DNA of 61,707 nucleotides from Zoogloea sp. (GTDB lineage: Bacteria > Pseudomonadota > Gammaproteobacteria > Burkholderiales > Rhodocyclaceae): the NCBI RefSeq assembly GCF_028689785.1, contig NZ_JAQVCN010000027.1:1-61707 (forward strand), written 5' to 3'. Position 1 is the stretch's first letter; every line of letters begins with the position of its first letter. The notes under the pieces were generated by a model that was not told the DNA's origin, ran no database searches, and worked only from the letters and a program-made list of their open reading frames with translations. The translations under genes were made by a program, and so were the position numbers. Shown here piece after piece: positions 52,945-61,707 of this stretch.

Positions 52945-54630
52945 TCAGAGGTTGTCTTCATCCATGAACCTCGGCAGCAGGTCGCGGGCGCGGGCCAGGG
53001 CGCCGTAGATGTCACCGCAGATGTTGTTGAGGCCTACTTCGTTCTCGAAGCCCGAGCGATGGATCAGCGAGGCGGGTTGGTTGTTCAGGCTGCTCAGGAT
53101 CAATGCACAGCCTTTTTTGTGCAGGTTCTTGCACAAGCTCTCCAAGCCCTCCAGCCCCGTGGTGTCCAGGTTGACCAGATGGTGCATGTCGAGGATCACT
53201 ACCTCCGGGTGACGCTGGGCCGGATCGAGCAGGGTCTCGAGCTTGTGGATGGCACCAAAAAAAAGGGTTCCGTAAATCGAATAGGCAACGGCCCGGGGTG
53301 AGCCGTCAGGGTAAAGAAAGCCGGGCAGCATCGACAGTTCGGTCAGTGGCAGACGCTCGACCCGTGTCAGGTCGGACATGCGGTAGATGAAGAACAGGCT
53401 GGCCAGCACCATGCCCAGCTCGACCGCCAGGGTCAGATCGAAGAAGACCGTGACAAAGAAGGTGCTCAGCAGGGTGGTGCGGTAATTCACCGAGAAGCGT
53501 GTCAGGCCGCGGAACTCGTGCCATTCACCCATGTTGATCGCCACCACCACCACAATGGCAGACAGGGTGGCCAGGGGGATGTGCTTGGCGAAGGGTGCGA
53601 ACACCAGCACTACGGCCAGCAGCACCAGTGCATGCACGATGCCGGCCACCGGGCTGCGACCACCGGTGCGCACGTTGGTGGCGGTGCGGGCGATGGCTCC
53701 GGTGGCGGCAAAGCCGCCGAACAGGGGGGCGGCGAGGTTGGCCAGGCCCTGGGCGATGAGTTCCTGATTGGGGTCGTGCCTGTCCTCGATGGCCGCATCG
53801 GCGACCCGCGCCGAGAGCAGCGATTCGATGGCGCCGAGCAGGGCGATGGTGAGGGCCGGAGAGATCAGCTTGCCGAGGGTCTCGAGGGACAGCTGGGGCA
53901 GCGCGAAGGCGGGGAGGTCCTGGGGGATGCCGTTGAAGCGTGTGCCAATGGTCTCGACGGGGAGTTGCAGCAGGGCGTTGGCCGCGGTGGCAATAATGAG
54001 CACGCCCAGAGGGCCAGGCAGCCGGGCGAGCGGCTTGAAGCGCTGCGCCAGGCGGTTCCACGACAGGAGCACGACGATGGAGCTGACCGACAGTGCCACG
54101 GTGGGGAGGTCGATGGTGTCCAGGTGGATGAACAGGGCCTTGACCTTGCCAAAGAACTCCCCGGGAAGGTGGTCGATCTGCAGGCCCAGGAAATCCTTGA
54201 TCTGGGCGAGGAAGATGACCACCGCGATGCCGTTGGTGAAGCCGATCACCACCGTTTTGGGGATGAAGCGGATCAGGTTGCCGAGGCGGAACACGCCCAT
54301 GGCGACCAGCATGGCGCCGGCCAGCATGGTTGCGACCAGCAGATTCTGCACGCCGTAGTCGACGACGATACCGTAGATGATGGGGATGAAGGCGCCGGTG
54401 GGGCCGCCGATCTGTACCCGCGAGCCGCCCAGAGCCGAGATCAGGAAGCCGGCGACGATGGCCGTCCAGATGCCGGCGGTAGGCGACATGCCGGAGGCGA
54501 TGGCGAAGGCCATGGCCAGGGGCAGGGCGAGGACGCCGACCGTGAGGCCGGCAGAGGCATCACGACTGAACTGCGCGCCGTTGTAGCCGGGCAGTGTGTC
54601 GAGCAGCTTGGGGTGGAAAACGATCTTCAT
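52945..54630 (-). CDS. SulP-family anion transporter with STAS domain
   Basis: 561 residues. The signature SulP start DASAGLTVGVLALPLAMAFA, with GGSRVQIGGPTGAFIPII, followed by about 12-14 membrane helices up to residue 420. The C-terminal STAS domain (about 440-555) has VVILDMHHLVNLDTTGLEGL. Members carry sulfate, bicarbonate, or other anions; without carbonic anhydrase or cys genes beside it the substrate is open. A small membrane protein gene lies 134 bases upstream on the same strand. Confidence 0.92.
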   Translation of the reverse strand: MKIVFHPKLLDTLPGYNGAQFSRDASAGLTVGVLALPLAMAFAIASGMSPTAGIWTAIVAGFLISALGGSRVQIGGPTGAFIPIIYGIVVDYGVQNLLVATMLAGAMLVAMGVFRLGNLIRFIPKTVVIGFTNGIAVVIFLAQIKDFLGLQIDHLPGEFFGKVKALFIHLDTIDLPTVALSVSSIVVLLSWNRLAQRFKPLARLPGPLGVLIIATAANALLQLPVETIGTRFNGIPQDLPAFALPQLSLETLGKLISPALTIALLGAIESLLSARVADAAIEDRHDPNQELIAQGLANLAAPLFGGFAATGAIARTATNVRTGGRSPVAGIVHALVLLAVVLVFAPFAKHIPLATLSAIVVVVAINMGEWHEFRGLTRFSVNYRTTLLSTFFVTVFFDLTLAVELGMVLASLFFIYRMSDLTRVERLPLTELSMLPGFLYPDGSPRAVAYSIYGTLFFGAIHKLETLLDPAQRHPEVVILDMHHLVNLDTTGLEGLESLCKNLHKKGCALILSSLNNQPASLIHRSGFENEVGLNNICGDIYGALARARDLLPRFMDEDNL

Positions 54631-54764
54631 GCAGCCTCCGCAATCGAGGAAAAGTCGGGTTTGCGCCGGGGGGCGTACTTTGCGGAGCTGCGATGCCTGG
54701 CCCGGTGCGATGCTGGACGATCCATCGCTTGCAGGCGGTCAGGGGCATGGTGGGTGACTGGAAC

Positions 54765-55049
54765 TCAGGAAAAGTGCTTGTCGTTGGCTGCCTTGTTGCC
54801 GGCAGAGGCACTGTGCATGACCTCTACCAGCATCTTTACGGCGGCCACGAAAACGGTGGCAATGCCGCCGCCCACGCATAGCCAGGCCTGCAGGCTGCTG
54901 GCCGGAAAACCGGGCAGCAGCGAGGCCCGGTCTTCCATGAGGTAGGCCGCTCCGAGGGCCAGGATCAGTACCCCGGCGATGTCGAGGGCAGCCCAGCCCC
55001 AGAAGGCCGGGGTCAGGCGGGGCAGGGGTGAACGGCTGGAGTTCATCAT
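54765..55049 (-). CDS. Small two-helix membrane protein, unknown
   Basis: 94 residues; ATG at 55049 or 55046. Two hydrophobic stretches, residues about 16-37 (FWGWAALDIAGVLILALGAA) and 55-75 (AWLCVGGGIATVFVAAVKML), with short soluble ends. I do not recognise the family. It lies between metG (33 bases upstream on the same strand) and the SulP gene, so it could be co-transcribed with metG. Codon use is like its neighbours. Confidence 0.7.
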   Translation of the reverse strand: MMNSSRSPLPRLTPAFWGWAALDIAGVLILALGAAYLMEDRASLLPGFPASSLQAWLCVGGGIATVFVAAVKMLVEVMHSASAGNKAANDKHFS

Positions 55050-55082
55050 GGGAGAGCTTAAGGCGGGTGGCTGACGGAGGGC

Positions 55083-57239
55083 TTACTTGACGCGCATCCC
55101 GGGGGTGGCGCCAGCGTCCGGAGACAGGATGAAGAGGCCCGGGGTGTCGCCGGATGCGGCCAGCACCATGCCCTCGGACATGCCGAATTTCATCTTGCGC
55201 GGGGCCAGGTTGGCCACCATCACGGTCAGACGTCCGACCAGGGTAGCCGGGTCGTAGGCCGACTTGATGCCGGCGAATACCTGGCGCGGCTTCGCTTCGC
55301 CGATGTCGAGTTGCAGGCGCAGCAGCTTGGCGGCGCCTTCCACATGTTCGGCGGAGACGATTTTCGCGATGCGCAGGTCCACCTTGCCGAAGTCGTCGAT
55401 GGAGATGAAGGGCTCGAACCCGCTGGTTTCGGCGGCCTCGGTGCTGGCGGCGTGGGCCTGGTGCTGGGCGTGGCGCTGTTCGGAGTGGGTGGCCTTTTCG
55501 TCCTTGCCAGCCGTTGCCTTGACCGGCTCCGTGGTGGCCGGGGCCAGGGATTCCCGGTTGGCGTCGAGCAGGGCATCCACCTGCTTGCGCTCGATGCGGG
55601 TCATCAGGTGGCTGTAGGTGTTGATAGCGTGGCCGGCGGGGAGCGGGGCGAGGAGCGTGTCCCACCCCAGAGGGGCGATGGCGAGGAAGGATTCGACCTG
55701 CGTCGCGAGGGTCGGCAGCACCGGCTTGAGCAAGCCGGTGAGGGCCTTGAAGATGTTGATGGCGGTGGTGCACACCACATGCAGGCGGGCTTCCTGGCCT
55801 TCCTGCTTGGCCAGCTCCCACGGTTTGTTGTCGTTGACGTAGGCGTTGGCCTGGTCGGCGAACTCCATGATCTTGCGCAGGGCGCGGCTGAAGTCACGGG
55901 CTTCGAAGGCCGCGCTGACTTCGTCCAGGTTCCAGTCGAGGGCAACGGCAGCATCATGTTCGCCGAGCCTGCCCTCAAAACGCTTGGCAATGAACCCCGC
56001 ACAGCGGCTGGCGATGTTGACGAACTTGCCCACCAGATCGGAGTTGACCTTGGCGATCATGTCGTCGAGGTTCAGGTCCACGTCTTCCATGGTGCCGTTG
56101 GACTTGCCGGCGAAGTAGTAGCGCAGCCATTCGGGGTTGAGCTTCTGTTCGGTGTAGCTGCGGGCAGTGATGAATGTGCCGCGGCTCTTGCTCATCTTGG
56201 CGCCGTCCACGGTCAGAAAGCCATTGACGCACAGCTGGGTGGGGGCGCGGTAGCCGGCAAAGTGCAGCATGGCCGGCCAGAACAGGGCGTGGAAGTAGAG
56301 GATGTCCTTGCCGATGAAGTGGATCAGCTCGGTGCCGGTGGCGGCGGCCGGGCCGGCCTCGGTGAAGGCGGCCACGTCGATGTCGGGGTTGCGGGCGGCG
56401 AGGTTCTTGAAGCTGGCGAAGTAGCCGATGGGGGCGTCCAGCCACACGTAGAAGTACTTGCCCGGTGCGTCGGGGATCTCGAAGCCGAAGTAGGGGGCGT
56501 CGCGGGAGATGTCCCAGTCGGAGAGTTTGTTCTCGCCGGCGTCGCCCAGCCATTCCTTCATCTTGTTGGCGGCTTCGAGCTGCAGGCGGCGGGAGCCGTC
56601 GGGCGTGGTGCCCTGGGTCCAGTCGCGCAGAAACTCGACGGCCCGCGGGTCGGACAGGCGGAAGAAATAGTGCTCCGAGGTTTTCAGCACCGGTTTGGCG
56701 CCGGACACGGCGGAGTAGGGGTTCTTGAGTTCCGTGGGGGCGTAGGCCGCACCACAAACCTCGCAGTTGTCACCGTACTGATCCGCCGCACCGCACTTGG
56801 GGCACTCGCCCTTGATGAAGCGGTCGGGCAGGAACATCTCCTTCACCGGGTCGTAGAACTGCTCGATCGCCCGGGTATCGATGAGCCGGGCGCCGTCACG
56901 CAGGCGGGTGTAGATGTCTTCTGCGTACCAGCGGTTCTCGTCGCTGTGGGTGGAGTGGTAGTTGTCGAAGGCCACGCCGAAATCGCGGAAGTCGCGGCTG
57001 TGCTCGCCATGCACCCGGTTGATGAGCTGCTCTGGGGTGAGGCCCTCTTTTTCGGCACGGAGCATGACCGGGGTGCCGTGGGTGTCGTCCGCACACACGT
57101 AATGCACCGTGTTGCCGCGCATGCGCTGGTAGCGCACCCAGATGTCGGCCTGGATGTAGCCCACCAGGTGACCGAGGTGGATGTCGCCGTTGGCGTAGGG
57201 CAGGGCGTTGGTGACGAGAATCGTGCGCGGGGAAGTCAT
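55083..57239 (-). CDS. metG: Methionyl-tRNA synthetase
   Basis: 718 residues from ATG 57239 (an ATG three codons earlier is possible). A class I synthetase that charges tRNA-Met and the initiator. HIGH-type motif HLGH in [16 protein letters not shown] loop [10 protein letters not shown], and the zinc knuckle [18 protein letters not shown] with four cysteines. A Lys/Ala/His-rich linker (about 570-605) leads to the C-terminal EMAP/tRNA-binding OB domain (about 612-718), which gives the dimeric long form as in E. coli. Divergent from apbC, as in many proteobacteria. Confidence 0.98.
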   Translation of the reverse strand: MTSPRTILVTNALPYANGDIHLGHLVGYIQADIWVRYQRMRGNTVHYVCADDTHGTPVMLRAEKEGLTPEQLINRVHGEHSRDFRDFGVAFDNYHSTHSDENRWYAEDIYTRLRDGARLIDTRAIEQFYDPVKEMFLPDRFIKGECPKCGAADQYGDNCEVCGAAYAPTELKNPYSAVSGAKPVLKTSEHYFFRLSDPRAVEFLRDWTQGTTPDGSRRLQLEAANKMKEWLGDAGENKLSDWDISRDAPYFGFEIPDAPGKYFYVWLDAPIGYFASFKNLAARNPDIDVAAFTEAGPAAATGTELIHFIGKDILYFHALFWPAMLHFAGYRAPTQLCVNGFLTVDGAKMSKSRGTFITARSYTEQKLNPEWLRYYFAGKSNGTMEDVDLNLDDMIAKVNSDLVGKFVNIASRCAGFIAKRFEGRLGEHDAAVALDWNLDEVSAAFEARDFSRALRKIMEFADQANAYVNDNKPWELAKQEGQEARLHVVCTTAINIFKALTGLLKPVLPTLATQVESFLAIAPLGWDTLLAPLPAGHAINTYSHLMTRIERKQVDALLDANRESLAPATTEPVKATAGKDEKATHSEQRHAQHQAHAASTEAAETSGFEPFISIDDFGKVDLRIAKIVSAEHVEGAAKLLRLQLDIGEAKPRQVFAGIKSAYDPATLVGRLTVMVANLAPRKMKFGMSEGMVLAASGDTPGLFILSPDAGATPGMRVK

Positions 57240-57407
57240 GGGCGGCATGCTGCAAGTGGATTCGGAATCCGGCATTCTATCAAAGGGCTTCACCCATCGC
57301 GGCCGGGGCGGGAATTCGGTAAACTGGAGTAAATTACTCGGGTTTGCTTGCCGCAGCCCACCGGACCCATGTTTTCATTCTTTCGCCGCACACCGGCCCC
57401 CGACACC

Positions 57408-58499
57408 ATGAGCCTGACAGAACAAAGCGTCCTCGACAGCCTCCGGCACTACGCCGACCCCAATACCGGCAAGGACTATGTTGCCGCCCGCTGGGTCAAG
57501 AACCTGCGCATCAGCGGCGCTGATGTGTCCTTCGACATCGAGCTCGGCTATCCGGCGAAAAGCCAGGTGGACAGCATTCGCCAGGCGCTGATCGCCCAGG
57601 TCCGCTCCGTGCCCGGCGTCGGCAATGTGAGCGCCAACGTGTTCAGCAAAATCGTTGCCCATGCGGTTCAGCAGGGGGCCAAGCTGATGCCCGGGGTCAA
57701 GAACATCATCGCCGTCGCCTCCGGCAAGGGGGGCGTGGGCAAGAGCACCACCTCAGTGAACCTGGCCCTGGCGCTGGCTGCCGAGGGCGCCCGGGTGGGC
57801 ATCCTCGATGCCGACATCTACGGCCCGTCCCAGCCCCAGATGCTGGGGATCGGTGATCTCAAGCCCGAGTCGGTGGATGGCAAATCCATGGAGCCCCTGG
57901 AGGCCCACGGCCTGCAGGTGATGTCCATCGGTTTCCTGGTGGACGTGGAGACCCCGATGGTGTGGCGCGGCCCGATGGCCACCCAGGCCCTCAACCAGCT
58001 GCTCAAGGAAACCAACTGGCGCGATCTGGACTACCTGATCATCGACATGCCGCCGGGTACCGGCGACATCCAGCTGACCCTGTCCCAGAGCGTGCCGGTG
58101 ACCGGTGCCGTGATCGTCACCACCCCCCAGGACATCGCCCTTCTGGATGCCCGCAAGGGGCTCAAGATGTTCGAGAAGGTCGGTGTGCCCATCATAGGCA
58201 TCGTCGAGAACATGAGCCTTCATATCTGTTCCAAGTGCGGTCACGAGGAGCACATCTTCGGCACCGGCGGTGGCGAAACCCTGTGCAAGGATTACGGTGT
58301 GCCCTTCTTGGGCGCGCTGCCCCTCGACATCCAGATCCGCCGCGAGGTGGATAGCGGCGTTCCCACCGTGGTCGCCGACCCGGATGGCCGTGTCGCCGAG
58401 CTTTACAAAGGCATCGCCCGTCAGGTGGCCATCGCGATTGCCGAAAAGCAGAAAGATATGAGCCACAAGTTTCCGAATATCGTGGTGCAGAACACCTGA
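57408..58499 (+). CDS. apbC: Iron-sulfur cluster carrier ApbC/Mrp
   Basis: 363 residues from ATG 57408; an ATG at 57369 would add 13 residues but the family usually begins like MSLTEQSVLDSLR. An N-terminal MIP18/DUF59 domain (about 5-75) is followed by a P-loop ATPase with deviant Walker A SGKGGVGKST near residue 107. The Cys pair CSKCG near residue 274 holds the shared 4Fe-4S cluster of the dimer. It passes clusters to apo-proteins. Divergent from metG. Confidence 0.96.
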   Translation: MSLTEQSVLDSLRHYADPNTGKDYVAARWVKNLRISGADVSFDIELGYPAKSQVDSIRQALIAQVRSVPGVGNVSANVFSKIVAHAVQQGAKLMPGVKNIIAVASGKGGVGKSTTSVNLALALAAEGARVGILDADIYGPSQPQMLGIGDLKPESVDGKSMEPLEAHGLQVMSIGFLVDVETPMVWRGPMATQALNQLLKETNWRDLDYLIIDMPPGTGDIQLTLSQSVPVTGAVIVTTPQDIALLDARKGLKMFEKVGVPIIGIVENMSLHICSKCGHEEHIFGTGGGETLCKDYGVPFLGALPLDIQIRREVDSGVPTVVADPDGRVAELYKGIARQVAIAIAEKQKDMSHKFPNIVVQNT

Positions 58500-58609
58500 T
58501 CGGCAGGGGGGGGCTCCGCGGTCTGCATTCCTTTCTGCGCGCCCCCGGCAATCACCGCCCACGCTCGACCGTGCATGTGTACAATCCGCGTTTTTTGTAG
58601 AGGCTGCCC

Positions 58610-59179
58610 GTGAGCATCAAATCGGACCACTGGATTCGCCGCATGTCGGAAGGCGATGCGAAGATGATCGAACCCTTCGCCCCCGAGCTGGTGCGCCACA
58701 ATGAAGGCGGCAAGATTGTTTCCTACGGCACCTCGAGTTATGGCTACGACGTGCGGGTGGCCAACGAGTTCAAGATCTTCACCAACATCAACTCGACCAT
58801 CGTCGACCCGAAGAACTTCGATGAGCGCAATTTCGTCGATTTCGTCGGTGATGTGTGCATCATCCCGCCGAACTCCTTCGCCTTGGCCCGTACCGTGGAG
58901 TACTTTCGCATTCCGCGCAGTGTGCTGACCGTGTGCCTCGGCAAGTCCACGTACGCGCGCTGCGGCATCATCGTCAATGTGACCCCGCTGGAGCCCGAGT
59001 GGGAAGGCCATGTGACCCTGGAGTTTTCCAACACCACGCCGCTGCCAGCCAAGATATATGCCAACGAGGGCGTGGCCCAGATGCTGTTCTTCGAGTCCGA
59101 CGAGGTGTGTGCCACCTCTTACAAGGACCGGGGGGGTAAATATCTGGGGCAGACCGGCGTGACCTTGCCGAAAATCTGA
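58610..59179 (+). CDS. dcd: dCTP deaminase
   Basis: 189 residues from a GTG start at 58610, with AGAGG 8 bases upstream. Makes dUTP from dCTP, which dut (21842) then turns into dUMP. The dUTPase-like fold has [20 protein letters not shown] with the catalytic region, followed by [20 protein letters not shown]. The length equals the monofunctional proteobacterial enzyme (about 190), not the bifunctional Dcd-Dut. It lies 110 bases after apbC. Confidence 0.97.
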   Translation: MSIKSDHWIRRMSEGDAKMIEPFAPELVRHNEGGKIVSYGTSSYGYDVRVANEFKIFTNINSTIVDPKNFDERNFVDFVGDVCIIPPNSFALARTVEYFRIPRSVLTVCLGKSTYARCGIIVNVTPLEPEWEGHVTLEFSNTTPLPAKIYANEGVAQMLFFESDEVCATSYKDRGGKYLGQTGVTLPKI

Positions 59180-59293
59180 AATACTTGTCAGCTACAGTTC
59201 GAACGACGGGCGGATCATGCGTAGCCACGCAGGTCCGCCCAAAGCTTTTTGTTGATCCGCCCGCACTGAACATCGGGCATTGAGGAGTCGAGA

Positions 59294-61537
59294 ATGCGCT
59301 TCAATTTTCCGGTCATTGTCATTGATGAGGACTTCCGTTCGGAAAACACGTCCGGGCTGGGTATCCGTGCCCTGGCAGAAGCCATCGAGAAGGAGGGTCT
59401 GCAGGTGCTGGGGGTGACCAGCTACGGCGACATGGCCTCCTTTGCCCAACAGCAGAGCCGCGGTTCGGCCTTTATTCTGTCCATCGACGACGAAGAGTTC
59501 TCGTCACCCGAGGCGGCGGAGAAGGCCATTGCTGCCCTGCGCGCCTTCGTCAGCGAGATCCGTGCGCGCAATGCCGACATCCCCATCTTCCTGCACGGTG
59601 AGACCCGCACCTCACGCCACATTCCCAACGATGTGCTGCGCGAACTGCATGGTTTCATCCATATGTACGAGGACACCCCTGAGTTCATTGCCCGCAACGT
59701 GGTGCGTGAGGCCAAGGCCTATCTCGAATCCCTGCCGCCGCCCTTCTTCCGTGCGCTGACCCACTACGCATCTGACGGTTCCTACTCGTGGCACTGCCCT
59801 GGCCACTCCGGTGGCGTGGCCTTCCTGAAGAGTCCGGTGGGCCAGATGTTCCACCAGTTCTTCGGCGAGAACATGCTGCGCGCCGACGTGTGCAACGCGG
59901 TAGAGGAACTCGGCCAACTGCTCGATCACACCGGCCCGGTGGCGGCGTCCGAGCGCAACGCTGCGCGCATTTTCAACTGCGACCACCTGTACTTCGTCAC
60001 CAACGGCACCTCCACCTCCAACAAGATCGTCTGGCATTCCACTGTGGCGCCGGGAGATATCGTTGTGGTGGATCGTAACTGCCACAAATCGGTGCTCCAC
60101 GCGATCATGATGACCGGCGCCATCCCGGTCTTCCTGATGCCGACCCGCAACAACTTCGGGATCATCGGCCCCATTCCCCGTAGCGAGTTCGACTGGGAAA
60201 GCATCCAGCGCAAGATCGCCGCCAACCCCTTCATCGCCGACAAGACAGCCAAGCCGCGGGTGCTGACCATCACCCAGTCCACCTACGACGGTGTGCTCTA
60301 CAACGTCGAGGCAATCAAGGAAGAACTGGACGGCAAGATCGACACCCTGCACTTCGACGAAGCCTGGCTGCCCCATGCGGCGTTCCATGATTTTTACGGC
60401 GACTACCATGCCATCGGTGCCGACCGCCCGCGCTGCAAGGAGTCGATGATCTTCTCCACCCAGTCCACTCACAAGCTGCTGGCCGGTTTGTCCCAGGCCT
60501 CGCAGATCCTGGTGCAGGACGCCGAGAACAGCCACCTGGATCGGGACGTGTTCAACGAGGCCTACCTCATGCACACCTCCACAAGCCCCCAGTACTCGAT
60601 CATCGCGTCCTGCGATGTGGCGGCAGCGATGATGGAGGAGCCCGGTGGTACTGCACTGGTGGAGGAGTCCATCGCAGAAGCCCTCGATTTCCGCCGCGCC
60701 ATGCGCAAAGTCGACGAGGAGTGGGGTGGAGACTGGTGGTTCAAGGTGTGGGGGCCGGACGATTTGTCGGAAGAGGGTATCGAGGAGCGTGATGCCTGGA
60801 TGCTCAAGCCCGGCGACCGCTGGCACGGCTTCGGCCAGCTTGCCGATGGCTTCAACATGCTTGATCCGATCAAGGCCACCATCATCACCCCGGGCCTTGA
60901 TGTGGGTGGCGAATTTGCCGAACGCGGTATCCCCGCCGCCATTGTCACCAAGTATCTCGCCGAGCATGGTGTGATCGTCGAGAAGTGTGGTCTTTACAGC
61001 TTTTTCATCATGTTCACCATCGGTATCACCAAGGGCCGGTGGAACAGCATGGTGACCGAGTTGCAGCAGTTCAAGGACGACTACGACAAGAACCAGCCCT
61101 TGTGGAAGGTGTTGCCGGAGTTCGTGCAGAAGAATCCGCGCTACGAGCGTGTCGGCCTGCGTGATCTGTGCCGCGACATCCACGCGGTGTATCGCGCCAA
61201 CGACGTGGCCCGTCTGACCACCGAGATGTACCTTTCCGATATGACCCCCGCCATGAAACCGGCGGATGCCTTTGCCAAGATGGCGCACCGAAAGATTGAG
61301 CGGGTTGTCATCGACGAACTCGAAGGCCGCGTCACCAGTGTGCTGCTCACCCCTTATCCGCCGGGTATTCCGCTGCTGATCCCGGGCGAACGCTTCAACA
61401 AGACGGTGGTGCGTTATCTGCAGTTCGCCCGAGAGTTCAACGAGCGCTTCCCGGGTTTTGAGACCGACGTGCATGGGCTGGTGAAGGAAGTGCGCGATGG
61501 GCGTATTCACTACTTCGTGGATTGCGTGCGGGACTGA
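59294..61537 (+). CDS. Orn/Lys/Arg decarboxylase (fold type I, large form)
   Basis: 747 residues. A PLP-dependent decarboxylase with an N-terminal flavodoxin-like wing domain (about 1-125), the PLP core (about 140-560) with WHCPGHSGG, HFDEAWLPHA and the Schiff-base Lys in STQSTHKLLAG, and the C-terminal domain. Related to AdiA, LdcC/CadA and SpeC. Which amino acid is used cannot be fixed by eye; size and the SSDE-like surroundings favour arginine or lysine over ornithine. No antiporter or cadC-like regulator is adjacent within the window, which argues for a biosynthetic role. Two terminators follow. Confidence 0.93.
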   Translation: MRFNFPVIVIDEDFRSENTSGLGIRALAEAIEKEGLQVLGVTSYGDMASFAQQQSRGSAFILSIDDEEFSSPEAAEKAIAALRAFVSEIRARNADIPIFLHGETRTSRHIPNDVLRELHGFIHMYEDTPEFIARNVVREAKAYLESLPPPFFRALTHYASDGSYSWHCPGHSGGVAFLKSPVGQMFHQFFGENMLRADVCNAVEELGQLLDHTGPVAASERNAARIFNCDHLYFVTNGTSTSNKIVWHSTVAPGDIVVVDRNCHKSVLHAIMMTGAIPVFLMPTRNNFGIIGPIPRSEFDWESIQRKIAANPFIADKTAKPRVLTITQSTYDGVLYNVEAIKEELDGKIDTLHFDEAWLPHAAFHDFYGDYHAIGADRPRCKESMIFSTQSTHKLLAGLSQASQILVQDAENSHLDRDVFNEAYLMHTSTSPQYSIIASCDVAAAMMEEPGGTALVEESIAEALDFRRAMRKVDEEWGGDWWFKVWGPDDLSEEGIEERDAWMLKPGDRWHGFGQLADGFNMLDPIKATIITPGLDVGGEFAERGIPAAIVTKYLAEHGVIVEKCGLYSFFIMFTIGITKGRWNSMVTELQQFKDDYDKNQPLWKVLPEFVQKNPRYERVGLRDLCRDIHAVYRANDVARLTTEMYLSDMTPAMKPADAFAKMAHRKIERVVIDELEGRVTSVLLTPYPPGIPLLIPGERFNKTVVRYLQFAREFNERFPGFETDVHGLVKEVRDGRIHYFVDCVRD

Positions 61538-61560
61538 GCGTTCTCGCTGCTCCAAAACAA

Positions 61561-61585
61561 AAACGCCGCGGGATTCGCGGCGTTT
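61561..61585 (+). terminator. First terminator after the decarboxylase gene
   Basis: A 10-bp perfect stem AAACGCCGCG / CGCGGCGTTT with a 5-base loop; A and T runs flank both sides, so it works in either direction. It begins 24 bases after the stop codon. Confidence 0.85.
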
Positions 61586-61596
61586 CAGACTGCTGA

Positions 61597-61630
61597 CGAA
61601 CCCCTGGTTTTTCCGGGGGTTCGTGTTTTT
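61597..61630 (+). terminator. Second hairpin in tandem after the decarboxylase gene
   Basis: CGAACCCC (61597-61604) pairs with GGGGTTCG (61616-61623) and is followed by TGTTTTT. The last 77 bases of the window (61631-61707) show no recognisable feature. Confidence 0.75.
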
Positions 61631-61707
61631 GAAGCCCTCTCAGACGACGAGAAACGCTCGGTAGCGGCCAACGGCTGTGGGGCTCGTTGGGATCGAAATG
61701 ATGTGTT

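Noticed and set aside
55311-61555. Long open frames opposite metG (673 residues) and the decarboxylase gene (647 residues)
   Set aside because: Antisense shadows in GC-rich DNA; composition is unlike real proteins, and both real genes are complete.
1-61707. Mobile elements, prophage, CRISPR arrays, toxin-antitoxin pairs, tRNA or rRNA genes
   Set aside because: Looked for on both strands. No transposase, integrase, direct-repeat array, cloverleaf or ribosomal RNA sequence was seen, and gene content is housekeeping throughout.

Overview
The window is GC-rich bacterial chromosome from a motile Gram-negative proteobacterium, most likely a betaproteobacterium of the Rhodocyclales (Azoarcus/Thauera/Azospira/Dechloromonas-like). 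The assignment rests on gene content: a sigma54-dependent FleS/FleR flagellar system, an outer-membrane-type 3-hydroxybutyrate-oligomer hydrolase, AceK with two isocitrate dehydrogenases, MaeB-type malic enzyme and the style of the proteins. It is inference from family knowledge, not a database match. Almost all of it is core genome. I see no phage, insertion sequence, CRISPR array, tRNA or rRNA.

Layout. 1-8180 is a flagellar block: fliF-fliG-fliH-fliI-fliJ on the minus strand, then fleS-fleR and fliE on the plus strand. It carries a sigma54 promoter before fliE, a sigma28-type promoter between fliI and fliJ, and shared TTGCCG repeats that may be FleR sites. 8470-13643 holds ycgR (c-di-GMP flagellar brake), phoU, rpiA, a YidB-like gene, a 3-mercaptopyruvate sulfurtransferase with a SpoIIAA-like partner, and a DMT transporter. 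13784-22719 holds aceA, rraA, clpA-clpS, a divergent cold-shock gene, rpmB-rpmG, radC, and coaBC-dut-nudix.

22813-31354 is a carbon-storage and isocitrate-node block: a PHB-oligomer hydrolase lipoprotein, aceK divergent from icd, and a second, monomeric isocitrate dehydrogenase convergent with icd. Together with aceA 12 kb away this gives control of the TCA/glyoxylate branch. 31567-34798 is the yajC-secD-secF export operon. 34992-46737 holds an unknown 108-aa protein, uvrD, an orphan ParA, maeB, qor, a small secreted protein, a GAF-GGDEF cyclase, a rhomboid protease with a coiled-coil tail, and a CNNM/CorC-type membrane protein.

46770-61707 holds dnaE, a PAS-GGDEF-EAL protein, a SulP transporter, a small membrane protein, metG divergent from apbC, dcd, and a large Orn/Lys/Arg decarboxylase followed by two terminators. 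No undescribed multi-gene system is obvious. The best leads are regulatory (the flagellar promoter architecture and the palindrome upstream of aceA) and a handful of unassigned proteins.
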